DNA of 64,000 nucleotides from CAKRJP01 sp963634745. GTDB taxonomy: Bacteria; Bacillota; Clostridia; Lachnospirales; Lachnospiraceae. The number at the start of each line of letters is the position of its first letter. Within the stretch, counting starts at the first letter, position 1. Positions 43,647-51,143 of this stretch are shown here, one piece after another. A program made the position numbers and the translations under genes. The stretch is from positions 16,608 to 80,607 of the forward strand of contig CAVHCX010000012.1 of NCBI GenBank assembly GCA_963634745.1, read 5' to 3'. A model generated the notes under the pieces. It was given only the letters and a program-made list of their open reading frames with translations, was not told the origin of the DNA and ran no database searches.

Positions 43647-44705
43647 CTATTGATCCTTTCTTATTTGTTCCGTTCTTAGAGGCAGTGTAAAAATAAAGCG
43701 GGCGCCTCCTTCTTCCCGGTTTTCGGCCTTCATAGTTCCGTGATGGGCTGTGATGATTTCCCTGCATACGGAAAGGCCAATGCCCATATTACGCTTGTTA
43801 TCAGAATTTTCCTGGTCTGTGGAAGTGATATTTCCTTCAAAGATACGAGGCAGGACCTTAGGGTCAATACCCTGTCCATTGTCCTCCACAAAAAAAACAG
43901 CTAAATAGGGGGTGGATGTGAGACGTATGGAAATCTCACTGGTGCCTTTTCCGTGAATGGCTGCATTTTCAAAAAGATTAATAATGACTTGTTCGATCAA
44001 GGTGGCATCCATAGGGACCAAAAGTACTTCCTCCGGTATGTCTACGGTGACTTTTATGTCAGGGAAGCGCTTGGAAAATTTTACTACTGCACAACTGATT
44101 ACATCCTCGGCCACCTCGTCTATGGTATTGATCTGGGCTTCACCGCTATTGAACCTAGTGATGGAAAGAAGATTTTCAACCATACGAACCATCCACTGGG
44201 CTTCCTCCCGGATGTTTTCTAAAAGCTCCATTTCCTGCTGGTCTGTAAGCTTGTCCCGGTTTTCAATGATTCCGGCAGCGGATCCGGCAATGGATGTAAG
44301 AGGGGTGCGGATATCATGGGACACAGCCCGCAGAAGGTTGGCCCGCATTTTTTCCCGCTCCACTTCCAGGCGGATCTGCTCCTGGTGTTTGATCTGGGTG
44401 GTAAGGGCACTGATAAAAATAGATACCGCCAGCATTACAAGAAAGGTTAGGGGGTAGCCGGTAAGGGTAAAATCTACCTGAAAGTAAGGATAAGTAAAAA
44501 TATAATTGACCCCTACCACTGCAATTATCGAAGCGCATACACCGTAGATATATCCTGTAGTGAAACGGGAGATACAAAGGACTGCCAGTACATAGATCAA
44601 AGGGACATAGGTATCGGTGGTATTTAATGGCCTAAGCATAAAACAGAAAAGAGTGGCCAATGCTAAAAAGAAAAAAGTAACAAAAAGATTTCTTAATATC
44701 TTCAT
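43647..44705 (-). CDS. kdpD: KdpD-like histidine kinase lacking the KdpD/USP sensor part
   Basis: Sensor histidine kinase of 352 residues. Residues 1-105 hold four closely packed helices (DUF4118 module of KdpD), then come a short linker, the phosphorylated His130 in AVSHDIRTPLTSI, an N box NLFENAAIHG and a G box IGLSVCREI. Full-length KdpD is about 900 residues and begins with KdpD and USP domains; these are absent here. Such truncated kinases are known in Firmicutes but their stimulus is less clear. It sits directly before kdpE in the same direction. Confidence 0.87.
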   Translation of the reverse strand: MKILRNLFVTFFFLALATLFCFMLRPLNTTDTYVPLIYVLAVLCISRFTTGYIYGVCASIIAVVGVNYIFTYPYFQVDFTLTGYPLTFLVMLAVSIFISALTTQIKHQEQIRLEVEREKMRANLLRAVSHDIRTPLTSIAGSAAGIIENRDKLTDQQEMELLENIREEAQWMVRMVENLLSITRFNSGEAQINTIDEVAEDVISCAVVKFSKRFPDIKVTVDIPEEVLLVPMDATLIEQVIINLFENAAIHGKGTSEISIRLTSTPYLAVFFVEDNGQGIDPKVLPRIFEGNITSTDQENSDNKRNMGIGLSVCREIITAHHGTMKAENREEGGARFIFTLPLRTEQIRKDQ

Positions 44706-44794
44706 TAGATTCCATTCCTTTCGTAATTGGTTCTGAATATTTACAGTTTATCATATAAATAAGAAGAGATGCGCTAAGAAAGTGCTAAAAGAAC

Positions 44795-44835
44795 AAAAAA
44801 GCCGAATCCCTGAAAACTAGCGACAGGGATTCGGC
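44795..44835 (-). terminator. terminator of the 45-aa membrane protein gene
   Basis: GCCGAATCCCTG at 44801-44812 pairs perfectly with 44824-44835. On the minus strand it is followed by six T residues, so the small gene has its own transcript end upstream of kdpD. Confidence 0.88.
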
Positions 44836-44855
44836 AAAGAAACATTCTTCTTCTT

Positions 44856-44993
44856 TTATTGATACATGGTATATCCGTAACGGATCTTTCGATAAAATTT
44901 CCAAATAATGACAACCGGAATTCCAAGAGTAAGAACCAGAGATGGAATTCCTCCAAGTAAGCCCATAAGTATAATCATAATATAACTTAACAT
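44856..44993 (-). CDS. small membrane protein, 45 aa
   Basis: A short gene of 45 residues, MLSYIMIILMGLLGG at its start. It has one or two hydrophobic segments (about residues 4-14 and 18-31) joined by a GGIPS turn, and a basic, tyrosine-rich tail (WKFYRKIRYGYTMYQ). A strong CTGGAGG site stands 7 bases before the ATG, and a perfect terminator follows the stop, which together support a real gene. It lies between thiT and kdpDE on the same strand. I recognise no family; it is not KdpF-like in sequence. The ribosome-binding site is held in a hairpin (next entry). Confidence 0.68.
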   Translation of the reverse strand: MLSYIMIILMGLLGGIPSLVLTLGIPVVIIWKFYRKIRYGYTMYQ

Positions 44994-44999
44994 AGCAAA

Positions 45000-45034
45000 T
45001 CCTCCAGATGAAAAAATTTTTATGAACTGGAGGA
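45000..45034 (-). promoter_or_regulatory. hairpin sequestering the ribosome-binding site of the 45-aa gene
   Basis: TCCTCCAG at 45000-45007 is the exact reverse complement of 45027-45034, with a 19-base loop made of A and T runs that can pair further. On the minus strand the 3' arm CTGGAGGA is the whole Shine-Dalgarno sequence of the small gene. Translation should be low unless the stem opens. Confidence 0.65.
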
Positions 45035-45162
45035 TAACATGTAGGATCGGTTATGACCAGAAGATCAAAGAAATCTTGACATGGACTTAACGCGAGAAAA
45101 ATAAAAATTTATATCTCTTTAACACATGTTTCTTTTTTGCTAAATAATTTTAAAAGAAAGAA

Positions 45163-45828
45163 TTATTCTTCTACAGCCATTTTCTTGACATTTTCAAGGG
45201 CCTTGGAAACCGCCGGAATACATAAGAGAATCACGGTAATGACTCCTTCAGCCAGTAAATAACTGTAGTTATATACGATCGGATATACGGCTGTTAAGGA
45301 TTTTGGGAAGTTATCCGGCATATAGCTCATCCAGTAAAGATAGCCTCCCAGTGAGTGAAAGAATCCTCTGGCAAGTACCGCTGCGATATAACCTTTTAAG
45401 AGTCCCTTGTTTTTTCCGGCGAAAAATCCTGCTACTCCAAGGGCGGCAAAGGCGAAGATGTAGTCGCAGCATACCTGGAAGAAGGACAGGACATAGGGCT
45501 CCTGAAGAAATTGTAAAATACCGTAGGCCAGACCTACAAGGATACCGGTTTGCACCCCGTACCAGTTGGCAATAAGTACAATAAAAAGCATACTGCACAG
45601 AGTTACACTTCCGCCCCAGGGTAAAGAAAAAATCTTAATATAGGATGTGATAAAGGCTAGGGCGATACCCATGGCAGAAAATACCAGCTGCTTGGTGGAA
45701 AGCTTTTTTCCTTTTGAATGCTTTCCGGCAAAATAGACCGCTGCTAAAAATAATAGGATCCCCACTAGGATGCTAATTACATATCCGGCAGTGGTAAGAC
45801 CTCCTTCAGAAGTTACAAAAATAGACAT
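45163..45828 (-). CDS. thiT: thiamine transporter S component ThiT
   Basis: Thiamine-binding S component of an ECF transporter, 221 residues. The ThiT signatures YGILQFLQEPYV near residue 103 and ARGFFHSLGGYLYW near 153 are clear, and Trp/Tyr residues in them form the thiamine pocket in known structures. An extra hydrophobic N-terminal segment of about 40 residues precedes the usual start of the family. A TPP riboswitch lies directly upstream. The energizing module is not in the window. An AGGAGG site stands 7 bases before the ATG. Confidence 0.94.
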   Translation of the reverse strand: MSIFVTSEGGLTTAGYVISILVGILLFLAAVYFAGKHSKGKKLSTKQLVFSAMGIALAFITSYIKIFSLPWGGSVTLCSMLFIVLIANWYGVQTGILVGLAYGILQFLQEPYVLSFFQVCCDYIFAFAALGVAGFFAGKNKGLLKGYIAAVLARGFFHSLGGYLYWMSYMPDNFPKSLTAVYPIVYNYSYLLAEGVITVILLCIPAVSKALENVKKMAVEE

Positions 45829-45885
45829 AAAAAAACCTCCTTATCTTCAGATTGAAAACAAAAAGGGTCAAATATGTGATCAAAC

Positions 45886-45964
45886 AGCATCCCTACGTTG
45901 GCATTATCCAAATCAGGTTGTGGGTCGAAGCAAAAACTTCCTCTCAGCCATATGGCTCCCCTTG
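45886..45964 (-). promoter_or_regulatory. TPP riboswitch (THI element)
   Basis: On the minus strand the conserved blocks appear in order: GGGGAGCC, GGCTGAGAGG, GACCC, AACCTGATTTGGATAATGCC, then AACGTAGGGA. This is the thiamine pyrophosphate aptamer, 60 bases upstream of thiT. The expression platform is not clear: no strong terminator follows, so control may be at translation. Confidence 0.95.
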
Positions 45965-46040
45965 TTATCAATCGTCTTAAATTGTCTATGTCTATCCTAA
46001 ACATGCAGGGAAAAAAAGTCAAGGGATGGGGCAGGGTTAA

Positions 46041-46069
46041 TTGCGATTTTATATGGGAAATGGTAAAAT
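46041..46069 (+). promoter_or_regulatory. promoter of the GDPD gene
   Basis: TTGCGA and TAAAAT are separated by 17 bases, with the start near 46076. Confidence 0.55.
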
Positions 46070-46109
46070 AGAGTGGTTGTAAAAAGAAAATGCAAGAGGA
46101 ATAGAACAG

Positions 46110-47984
46110 ATGGATAAAAAAGAAGAGAAGAAAAGAAAAAAGAAACTCAGTGATTATAAATATAATAAAAAAGTTGCACGAGGCCTTTTGGGGCGGGTTC
46201 GATATAGCCTCCTACAAACCCAGATTTTGTACTTGCTTGTTTCCTATTTAATAATAATGCCGGCCTTTCAAAAATTATGGTCCTTGGCCCTGTGGCTTTC
46301 TCCCAAAGGATATGTCACCACAGATACCATAACAACGGTATTTAAGTCCCCGAGTATTTTGCTGGCGATCGTATTGATCGCTATAGGAATTGCCTGGTGG
46401 ACCCTGTATGAGTTTTCTCTCATATTAAATGGGCTGGATAGTTCATATCGGGGAGAGAGGATTCGTCTGGTCCCCTTGCTGAAAAGAAGTGCCCTTTGTA
46501 TCAAAAAAGCCTTATATCCAAGAAACTGGCTGGTCTTTGTTTATGTTGCGGTTTTGATTCCCTTCACCAATCTATTTTTAAGCTCCAATTATATCAGTAA
46601 ACTTGAGCTGCCGGAATATATTGCAGAAGCAGTTGAAGATCATATGGCAACGAAACTTTTATATGGTCTGGTAACTACTTTGGCCATGTTTCTTGTTTTT
46701 ATATGGATCCTGAGCCTCCATTATTTTGTCCTTGGGGATAAAGATTTTGTAGAGGCATGCAAGTGTAGCGTCAAATGGATCAAGGAACATCCCATTCGTA
46801 GGGCGGGGATGTTGCTTCGCTGGAGTATCCGCTGTACCCTGGTTATGGCAGTTTTAATGTTTTTACCGATTCTTTTGGGCTTTTTTGCACTCCTGATGAT
46901 CGGACTTAAAAATAAGGATGTCATGCTGGCCCTTTGGAGGAGTTGGGGGATCATAGGAGCTCCTTTTGGAGGCTTCCTTATCGGCTGTATCATGATGCTT
47001 TCCATATTTGCATTTTTAAGCGGGATTTACTATCAGCAGGTGGAAAGAAGACGGGAGGCAGTTTCCGAGCTTGTTCAGAAGAATAAAAACTATCGGAAGG
47101 GAGGCCGTATTTTTGTTCTTGTTACCTGCCTGATTGTAGCCTTGTTTTTCGGAATGATCTCTTCAGCCGCTTTTTATTCTCCTGCAGTGACTGAAGCGAT
47201 TGAAAATTATACGAGTCCTAAAATCACGATAACAAGCCACCGGGGCTATTCTGCGGTGGCACCGGAAAATACCCTGCCGTCTTTTGAGGCGGCGATCGAT
47301 GCCGGGGCGGACTGTGCGGAATTGGATGTTCAGCTCACAAAAGATGGGGTGGTGATGCTGACCCATGATACCAATTTGAAACGAACCACAGGCAAGGATG
47401 CCAATATCTATGACCTGACTTATGATGAGGTGCGTTCGTTAGATGCGGGTAGCTTTTTCGGTGAGAAATTTGCCGGCACCAAGGTGCCTACCCTCCAGGA
47501 GGTTATGGACCTTTGCAAGGGAAAGATCCGATTAAATATTGAGATCAAACCTAGTGATGAGTCTCCGGACTTGGAGGAGAAGGTGGCTCACTTAATTGTA
47601 GACAATGACTGGGTGGAAGATTGTACCGTGACGTCTCTGAGTTATGAAAGCCTGGGGAAGGTTAAGGAGGTGGATTCCAGAATTCAATGTGGCTATATTT
47701 TAGCAGTAGGAGTGGGAAACTACTATGGACTTGAGAATGCGGACTTCTTTAGTGTGGAGGCCACATTTGTTAGCCAGAATATGGTAACTGCCTTACATGC
47801 CTTGGGGAAAAAGGTTTCGGTATGGACCATAGACAGGGAAAGTGATGCCCAGGAAATGAGAGACTATGGAGTGGATGATATTATTACCGGAGATGTGGAA
47901 ATGGTTCAGACCGTTTTAGATGAGAAATCTGATTTTGAACAGGTACTGCTAGATGGAGTAGACCAAGCAAAAAATAGTAAGTAA
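46110..47984 (+). CDS. membrane-anchored glycerophosphodiester phosphodiesterase
   Basis: Protein of 624 residues. The first 350 residues are the multi-helix membrane domain that often precedes GDPD in Gram-positive bacteria (PF10110). The GDPD domain begins at ITSHRGYSAVAPENT with catalytic His377, followed by the metal ligands in AELDVQLTKDG and the second histidine in MLTHDTNLKRTTG. It hydrolyses glycerophosphodiesters, or relatives act on lipoteichoic acid glycerol phosphate, releasing glycerol-3-phosphate, probably at the outer face of the membrane. An AAGAGGAA site precedes the ATG, and the next gene lies 42 bases on. Confidence 0.9.
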   Translation: MDKKEEKKRKKKLSDYKYNKKVARGLLGRVRYSLLQTQILYLLVSYLIIMPAFQKLWSLALWLSPKGYVTTDTITTVFKSPSILLAIVLIAIGIAWWTLYEFSLILNGLDSSYRGERIRLVPLLKRSALCIKKALYPRNWLVFVYVAVLIPFTNLFLSSNYISKLELPEYIAEAVEDHMATKLLYGLVTTLAMFLVFIWILSLHYFVLGDKDFVEACKCSVKWIKEHPIRRAGMLLRWSIRCTLVMAVLMFLPILLGFFALLMIGLKNKDVMLALWRSWGIIGAPFGGFLIGCIMMLSIFAFLSGIYYQQVERRREAVSELVQKNKNYRKGGRIFVLVTCLIVALFFGMISSAAFYSPAVTEAIENYTSPKITITSHRGYSAVAPENTLPSFEAAIDAGADCAELDVQLTKDGVVMLTHDTNLKRTTGKDANIYDLTYDEVRSLDAGSFFGEKFAGTKVPTLQEVMDLCKGKIRLNIEIKPSDESPDLEEKVAHLIVDNDWVEDCTVTSLSYESLGKVKEVDSRIQCGYILAVGVGNYYGLENADFFSVEATFVSQNMVTALHALGKKVSVWTIDRESDAQEMRDYGVDDIITGDVEMVQTVLDEKSDFEQVLLDGVDQAKNSK

Positions 47985-48025
47985 GATATTTAAATTTAAT
48001 CGATAGTTGGGGAAATTGAGAAATC

Positions 48026-48913
48026 ATGGAGAGGAAAAAAGGATTATTTGCGGCTTTGGGGGCTGGTATTGCATGGGGGTGCACCAGTCCTATTGCCCAG
48101 TACTTATTTGACGCAAAGGGACTTGTGTCAAATTGGCTTGTGCCCTGCAGGATGCTTCTTGCAGGAGCTCTTTTGCTATTTTATGCTGCTTTCATAAAGC
48201 GGCAGCATATTTTTGAAATTTTTAAGGATAGGAAGGATACGGTACGTTTGTTTGCGCTTGGGATTCTTGGGATGATGGCCATGCAGTATACATTTTTTGC
48301 GGCAATTCAGGAGACCAATGCAGGGATTGCAACGATCTTTCAATATTTAAATCCGGCATTATTACTCTTGTTTTATGGGATCGTCTATCGGATTCTTCCT
48401 AGAAAAATAGATTTTTTTGCTGTATCTTGTTCGGTGGCAGGTATCTTTCTTGTGGCAACGCAGGGAAAAATTCATGAATTAAGTATTTCTAAGATGGGAT
48501 TTGTCTATGGTATGGCGCTGGCAGTTGCCACCGCCTTTTATGGAGTTCTTCCCGGCCCCTTGCTGAAAAAATACCCTTCCGAGGCAGTTTGCGGCCTGGC
48601 AATGTTAATCGGTGGAGGGGTCCTATGTATTATTTTCCGCCCCTGGAATATAAGGGTTGAAGTGGACCTGGTAGTCCTTGTGGGATATCTTGTGATTACT
48701 ATAGTAGGAACAATTCTTCCCTTTCTCTTATACCTGGCGGCAGTAAAGTATGTGGGAGGCGTCTATGCCGGTTTGCTTTCAAGTGTGGAGCCGGTGGCAG
48801 CCACCTTGGTGGCAGCGTGTTTCCTGGGAACTTCTTTCCCAGCCATTGACCTTCTGGGATTCGGATTGGTACTATCCACGCCCTTCATATTGAATGTAGG
48901 GAATATGCAATAG
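48026..48913 (+). CDS. DMT superfamily permease (EamA)
   Basis: Ten-helix transporter with two EamA domains, 295 residues. It opens with GLFAALGAGIAWGCTSPIA, and the second half has GGVYAGLLSSVEPVAATLVAA, the usual EamA signature. Substrate unknown. It follows the phosphodiesterase gene by 42 bases and probably shares its transcript; a strong terminator follows. It is not closely similar to the DMT protein at 18178-19125. Confidence 0.87.
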   Translation: MERKKGLFAALGAGIAWGCTSPIAQYLFDAKGLVSNWLVPCRMLLAGALLLFYAAFIKRQHIFEIFKDRKDTVRLFALGILGMMAMQYTFFAAIQETNAGIATIFQYLNPALLLLFYGIVYRILPRKIDFFAVSCSVAGIFLVATQGKIHELSISKMGFVYGMALAVATAFYGVLPGPLLKKYPSEAVCGLAMLIGGGVLCIIFRPWNIRVEVDLVVLVGYLVITIVGTILPFLLYLAAVKYVGGVYAGLLSSVEPVAATLVAACFLGTSFPAIDLLGFGLVLSTPFILNVGNMQ

Positions 48914-48925
48914 ATCTATATAAAA

Positions 48926-48962
48926 AAAGGAGCTATCTCAAAATGCGATAGCTCCTTTTTTA
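48926..48962. terminator. bidirectional terminator
   Basis: AAAGGAGCTATC pairs perfectly with GATAGCTCCTTT, with A residues to the left and T residues to the right. It ends the DMT gene and the convergent TSUP gene. Confidence 0.92.
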
Positions 48963-48985
48963 TATTTAGATTTCTTATATTAGTA

Positions 48986-49885
48986 TTAGGCTTCTTTTTT
49001 GAAGGCATCCTTGTAGAAGGTTACAGCCGTAATCAGCATGACTACAATGATTAACCAGGTTAGGATTGTAAGCGGTAAGCTCTTTACAATAAAGAAGGCC
49101 AAGGCTACGCCTACCACACCGCCACCTGTAAGGCATGCAGCCGCAAGTCTGTCATAACGTCCGTTTTTGATAAACTCGAAACCACAAGATGGCATCAAGA
49201 AAGAACAAGAACCAAACATTACAGGAAAGGCAATCTTTACATTTAAACCTAAGGCACTGCAAAGAGCGATACAAGGAGTGTAAAGACCGGCTCCGATGGT
49301 CATTAAGGCACCTAAAATAAAGTTGACACAAACAGCAATCACTAGTTTGAATCCATATAAGCCGGTAGCAGTTCCTACAGATCCAAAAGGTCCGATCTGC
49401 ATTAATTTACATGCCATGGAAAATGCCATGAATAAGAGGGCAGTACCCAGGGCGATGCGGACGGTTTTGATGGGCCAATTTGATACGATCTTAGCGCCAA
49501 CCAGGGAACCTAAAATAGCGGCGGCGATCATGGCTACCAAAGTTACGGAATCAACCTGGATCAAGCCTAAAAATAAAACAAATTCGGAAATAACAGGGAT
49601 ACAATCTCCCACATTCAGGGTTCCCGGCATAATGTCGTCCGGGCTGGATTTTGTGAATTTAAAACTAGCCTGCGTGGTGGCGAAACTTCCGATTCCTAAG
49701 GTGTCCAAGAAGTTGGTTATGCAGCCGATGAGCAGCAATGTGATAAGCTTACGGTCCTTGTTTTGAAAGTCTTCTTTGTGTGCTAAGCAATCCTTCACAA
49801 AGTAGACAAGAAAAATAAGAGCGTAAACAATGATAGCGGTTTTTAAAATGTTGGTGACGTTAAAAAAATCTTTGAAATTTGACAT
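48986..49885 (-). CDS. TSUP (TauE/SafE) family permease
   Basis: Membrane permease of 299 residues with about eight helices. The N-terminal region has DTLGIGSFA near residue 64, resembling the TSUP G-rich signature, and the second half MTIGAGLYTPCIALCSALGLN near 216. This form, with a long hydrophilic loop after helix 1 and a GCGFEF-like segment (PSCGFEF), differs from the TSUP protein at the left edge. Substrate unknown; sulfite or organic acids are family precedents. The ATG at 49885 follows GGGAGGG; an in-frame ATG at 49945 is upstream of that site. Confidence 0.83.
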   Translation of the reverse strand: MSNFKDFFNVTNILKTAIIVYALIFLVYFVKDCLAHKEDFQNKDRKLITLLLIGCITNFLDTLGIGSFATTQASFKFTKSSPDDIMPGTLNVGDCIPVISEFVLFLGLIQVDSVTLVAMIAAAILGSLVGAKIVSNWPIKTVRIALGTALLFMAFSMACKLMQIGPFGSVGTATGLYGFKLVIAVCVNFILGALMTIGAGLYTPCIALCSALGLNVKIAFPVMFGSCSFLMPSCGFEFIKNGRYDRLAAACLTGGGVVGVALAFFIVKSLPLTILTWLIIVVMLITAVTFYKDAFKKEA

Positions 49886-50111
49886 TGACAAGTCCCTCCC
49901 TATGCCATGAAGTTGATAGTTACATTTCACGTTCATTTGTTGCAAATCCTAATATTCAAGGAGGAGATTTTGTGCTCCTTAATCCTTCAAATTTTGGATC
50001 TGTAAACAGGCCCCCGATAAGCTAAATATAGAAGAGGGACTTTGGTCTGTCAATAGTTTAACATAGAAAAATTAGATGTTATTCATAGAAAATAATGATA
50101 TATAAAATTCC

Positions 50112-50768
50112 CTACAATTGGAAGAGTTTGGTTGCAATATTAAAGTAAATCAGGATGGAAAAAGTATCCACCAGGGTGGTAATCAGCGGGGAGGCCATAA
50201 TGGCCGGATCCATGTGGAGTTTCTTAGCTGCTAAGGGTAAAATACAGCCCACTAATTTAGAAACGATGACCGTGCAGATTAAGGAAGCTGCAATTACCAA
50301 AGCCAGGGCAGGGTTTTTGTATTGCAGGAAAATCCGCAGGCCGTTGGAAACTGCCAAGACAGCTCCGACAACTAAAGAAATTCGAAATTCCTTAAACATT
50401 ACACGGAACAAGTCAGAAAAATGAATTTCATCCAAAGCAATTCCTCTGATGATTAGGGTAGAGCTTTGGGAGCCGCAATTTCCGCCGGTATCCATAAGCA
50501 TAGGGATAAAGGATACCAAAAGTGGGATAGTAGCAAAGGCATTTTCGTAGCTGCTGATAATTTTTCCTGTGATAATAGAAGTAAACATTAAAACCAAAAG
50601 CCATGGAATGCGGCTTGCTGCGTGGGAAAATACAGAAGTTTCAAAGTAAGTAGCCTCTGAGTTCGTACTTTTAACAGATGCATCTACCTTGCCGGTAGTT
50701 CCCAGAAGTTTTTTTACTGCATCCGTTGAAAAAATTCTTTTCTTGTTTGTATAAATAGTTCTGTTCAT
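50112..50768 (-). CDS. mgtE: MgtE-type magnesium transporter, membrane domain only
   Basis: Protein of 218 residues corresponding to the C-terminal transmembrane domain of MgtE. The ion-path motif PMLMDTGGNCGSQSST is near residue 91, and PLITTLVDTFSILIYF ends the last helices. The cytoplasmic N domain and CBS domains that close MgtE when magnesium is high are missing; about 50 unrelated residues replace them. An M-box riboswitch upstream confirms magnesium control and may substitute for the lost gating domains. The ATG at 50768 follows GGAGGG by 7 bases. Cobalt or other divalent cations are possible substrates. Confidence 0.88.
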   Translation of the reverse strand: MNRTIYTNKKRIFSTDAVKKLLGTTGKVDASVKSTNSEATYFETSVFSHAASRIPWLLVLMFTSIITGKIISSYENAFATIPLLVSFIPMLMDTGGNCGSQSSTLIIRGIALDEIHFSDLFRVMFKEFRISLVVGAVLAVSNGLRIFLQYKNPALALVIAASLICTVIVSKLVGCILPLAAKKLHMDPAIMASPLITTLVDTFSILIYFNIATKLFQL

Positions 50769-50844
50769 AGTCATACCCTCCTATAAAATGAAATTGATTA
50801 AAAAAGATCTTGTTTTGGTAATAACTATCACTACCTGCTTCCAT
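50671..50844 (-). CDS. possible 57-aa upstream ORF overlapping mgtE
   Basis: An ATG at 50844 follows a perfect AGGAGG by 7 bases, immediately after the M-box terminator's T-run. It opens a 57-codon frame (MEAGSDSYYQNK at the start) that runs past the mgtE start in another frame and ends at 50671. It may be a regulatory upstream ORF whose translation affects mgtE, or a fortuitous frame. The encoded peptide shows no recognisable domain. Confidence 0.3.
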   Translation of the reverse strand: MEAGSDSYYQNKIFFNQFHFIGGYDYEQNYLYKQEKNFFNGCSKKTSGNYRQGRCIC

Positions 50845-50854
50845 ATTCTCACCT

Positions 50855-50896
50855 CCTAAAAAAAGACTCCGTCACTGCTTGAACAATGACGGAGTC
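50855..50896 (-). terminator. riboswitch-controlled terminator upstream of mgtE
   Basis: GACTCCGTCACTGC at 50865-50878 pairs with 50883-50896, and on the minus strand a T-run follows (50857-50864). Part of this stem (50877-50888) can instead pair with the M-box 3' end, giving the antiterminator. Confidence 0.9.
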
Positions 50897-50904
50897 CTTA
50901 TAAC

Positions 50905-51080
50905 TTCCCTGTGTAAATGCATCGTTCAAGCTTTAGCTTCGCAGGGCATAAACAATTGCATTAGGTTGCGCCTTCACGACGCATCCTGCTGACCAACTCA
51001 CCGTGTCTCCACGATCTTGCGGCAGCAATCTCTTGAATCTCTCGATTCAAAATCCCTGTGGTAACCTCACCTACCGAATA
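50905..51080 (-). promoter_or_regulatory. M-box (ykoK) magnesium riboswitch
   Basis: On the minus strand the conserved M-box blocks appear: GGTAGGTGAGG, then TGCTGCCGCAAGA, GTCAGCAGGATGCG, CAACCTAATGCAATTG, and TATGCCCTGCGAAGCTAAAGC. The 3' segment 50920-50931 (complement) is able to pair at 11 of 12 bases with 50877-50888 in the terminator. High magnesium would fold the aptamer, free the terminator and shut off mgtE. This fills the 370-base gap between argG and mgtE. Confidence 0.93.
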
Positions 51081-51143
51081 AACTATTCAATTTGAATACA
51101 CTGTTATTTTATCTACGGAGTTTCTGATTTGTCAACCCCTAAA

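Noticed and set aside
46721..47005. Minus-strand frame within the GDPD membrane domain
   Set aside because: It is antisense to a well-supported membrane domain and lacks its own start signals.
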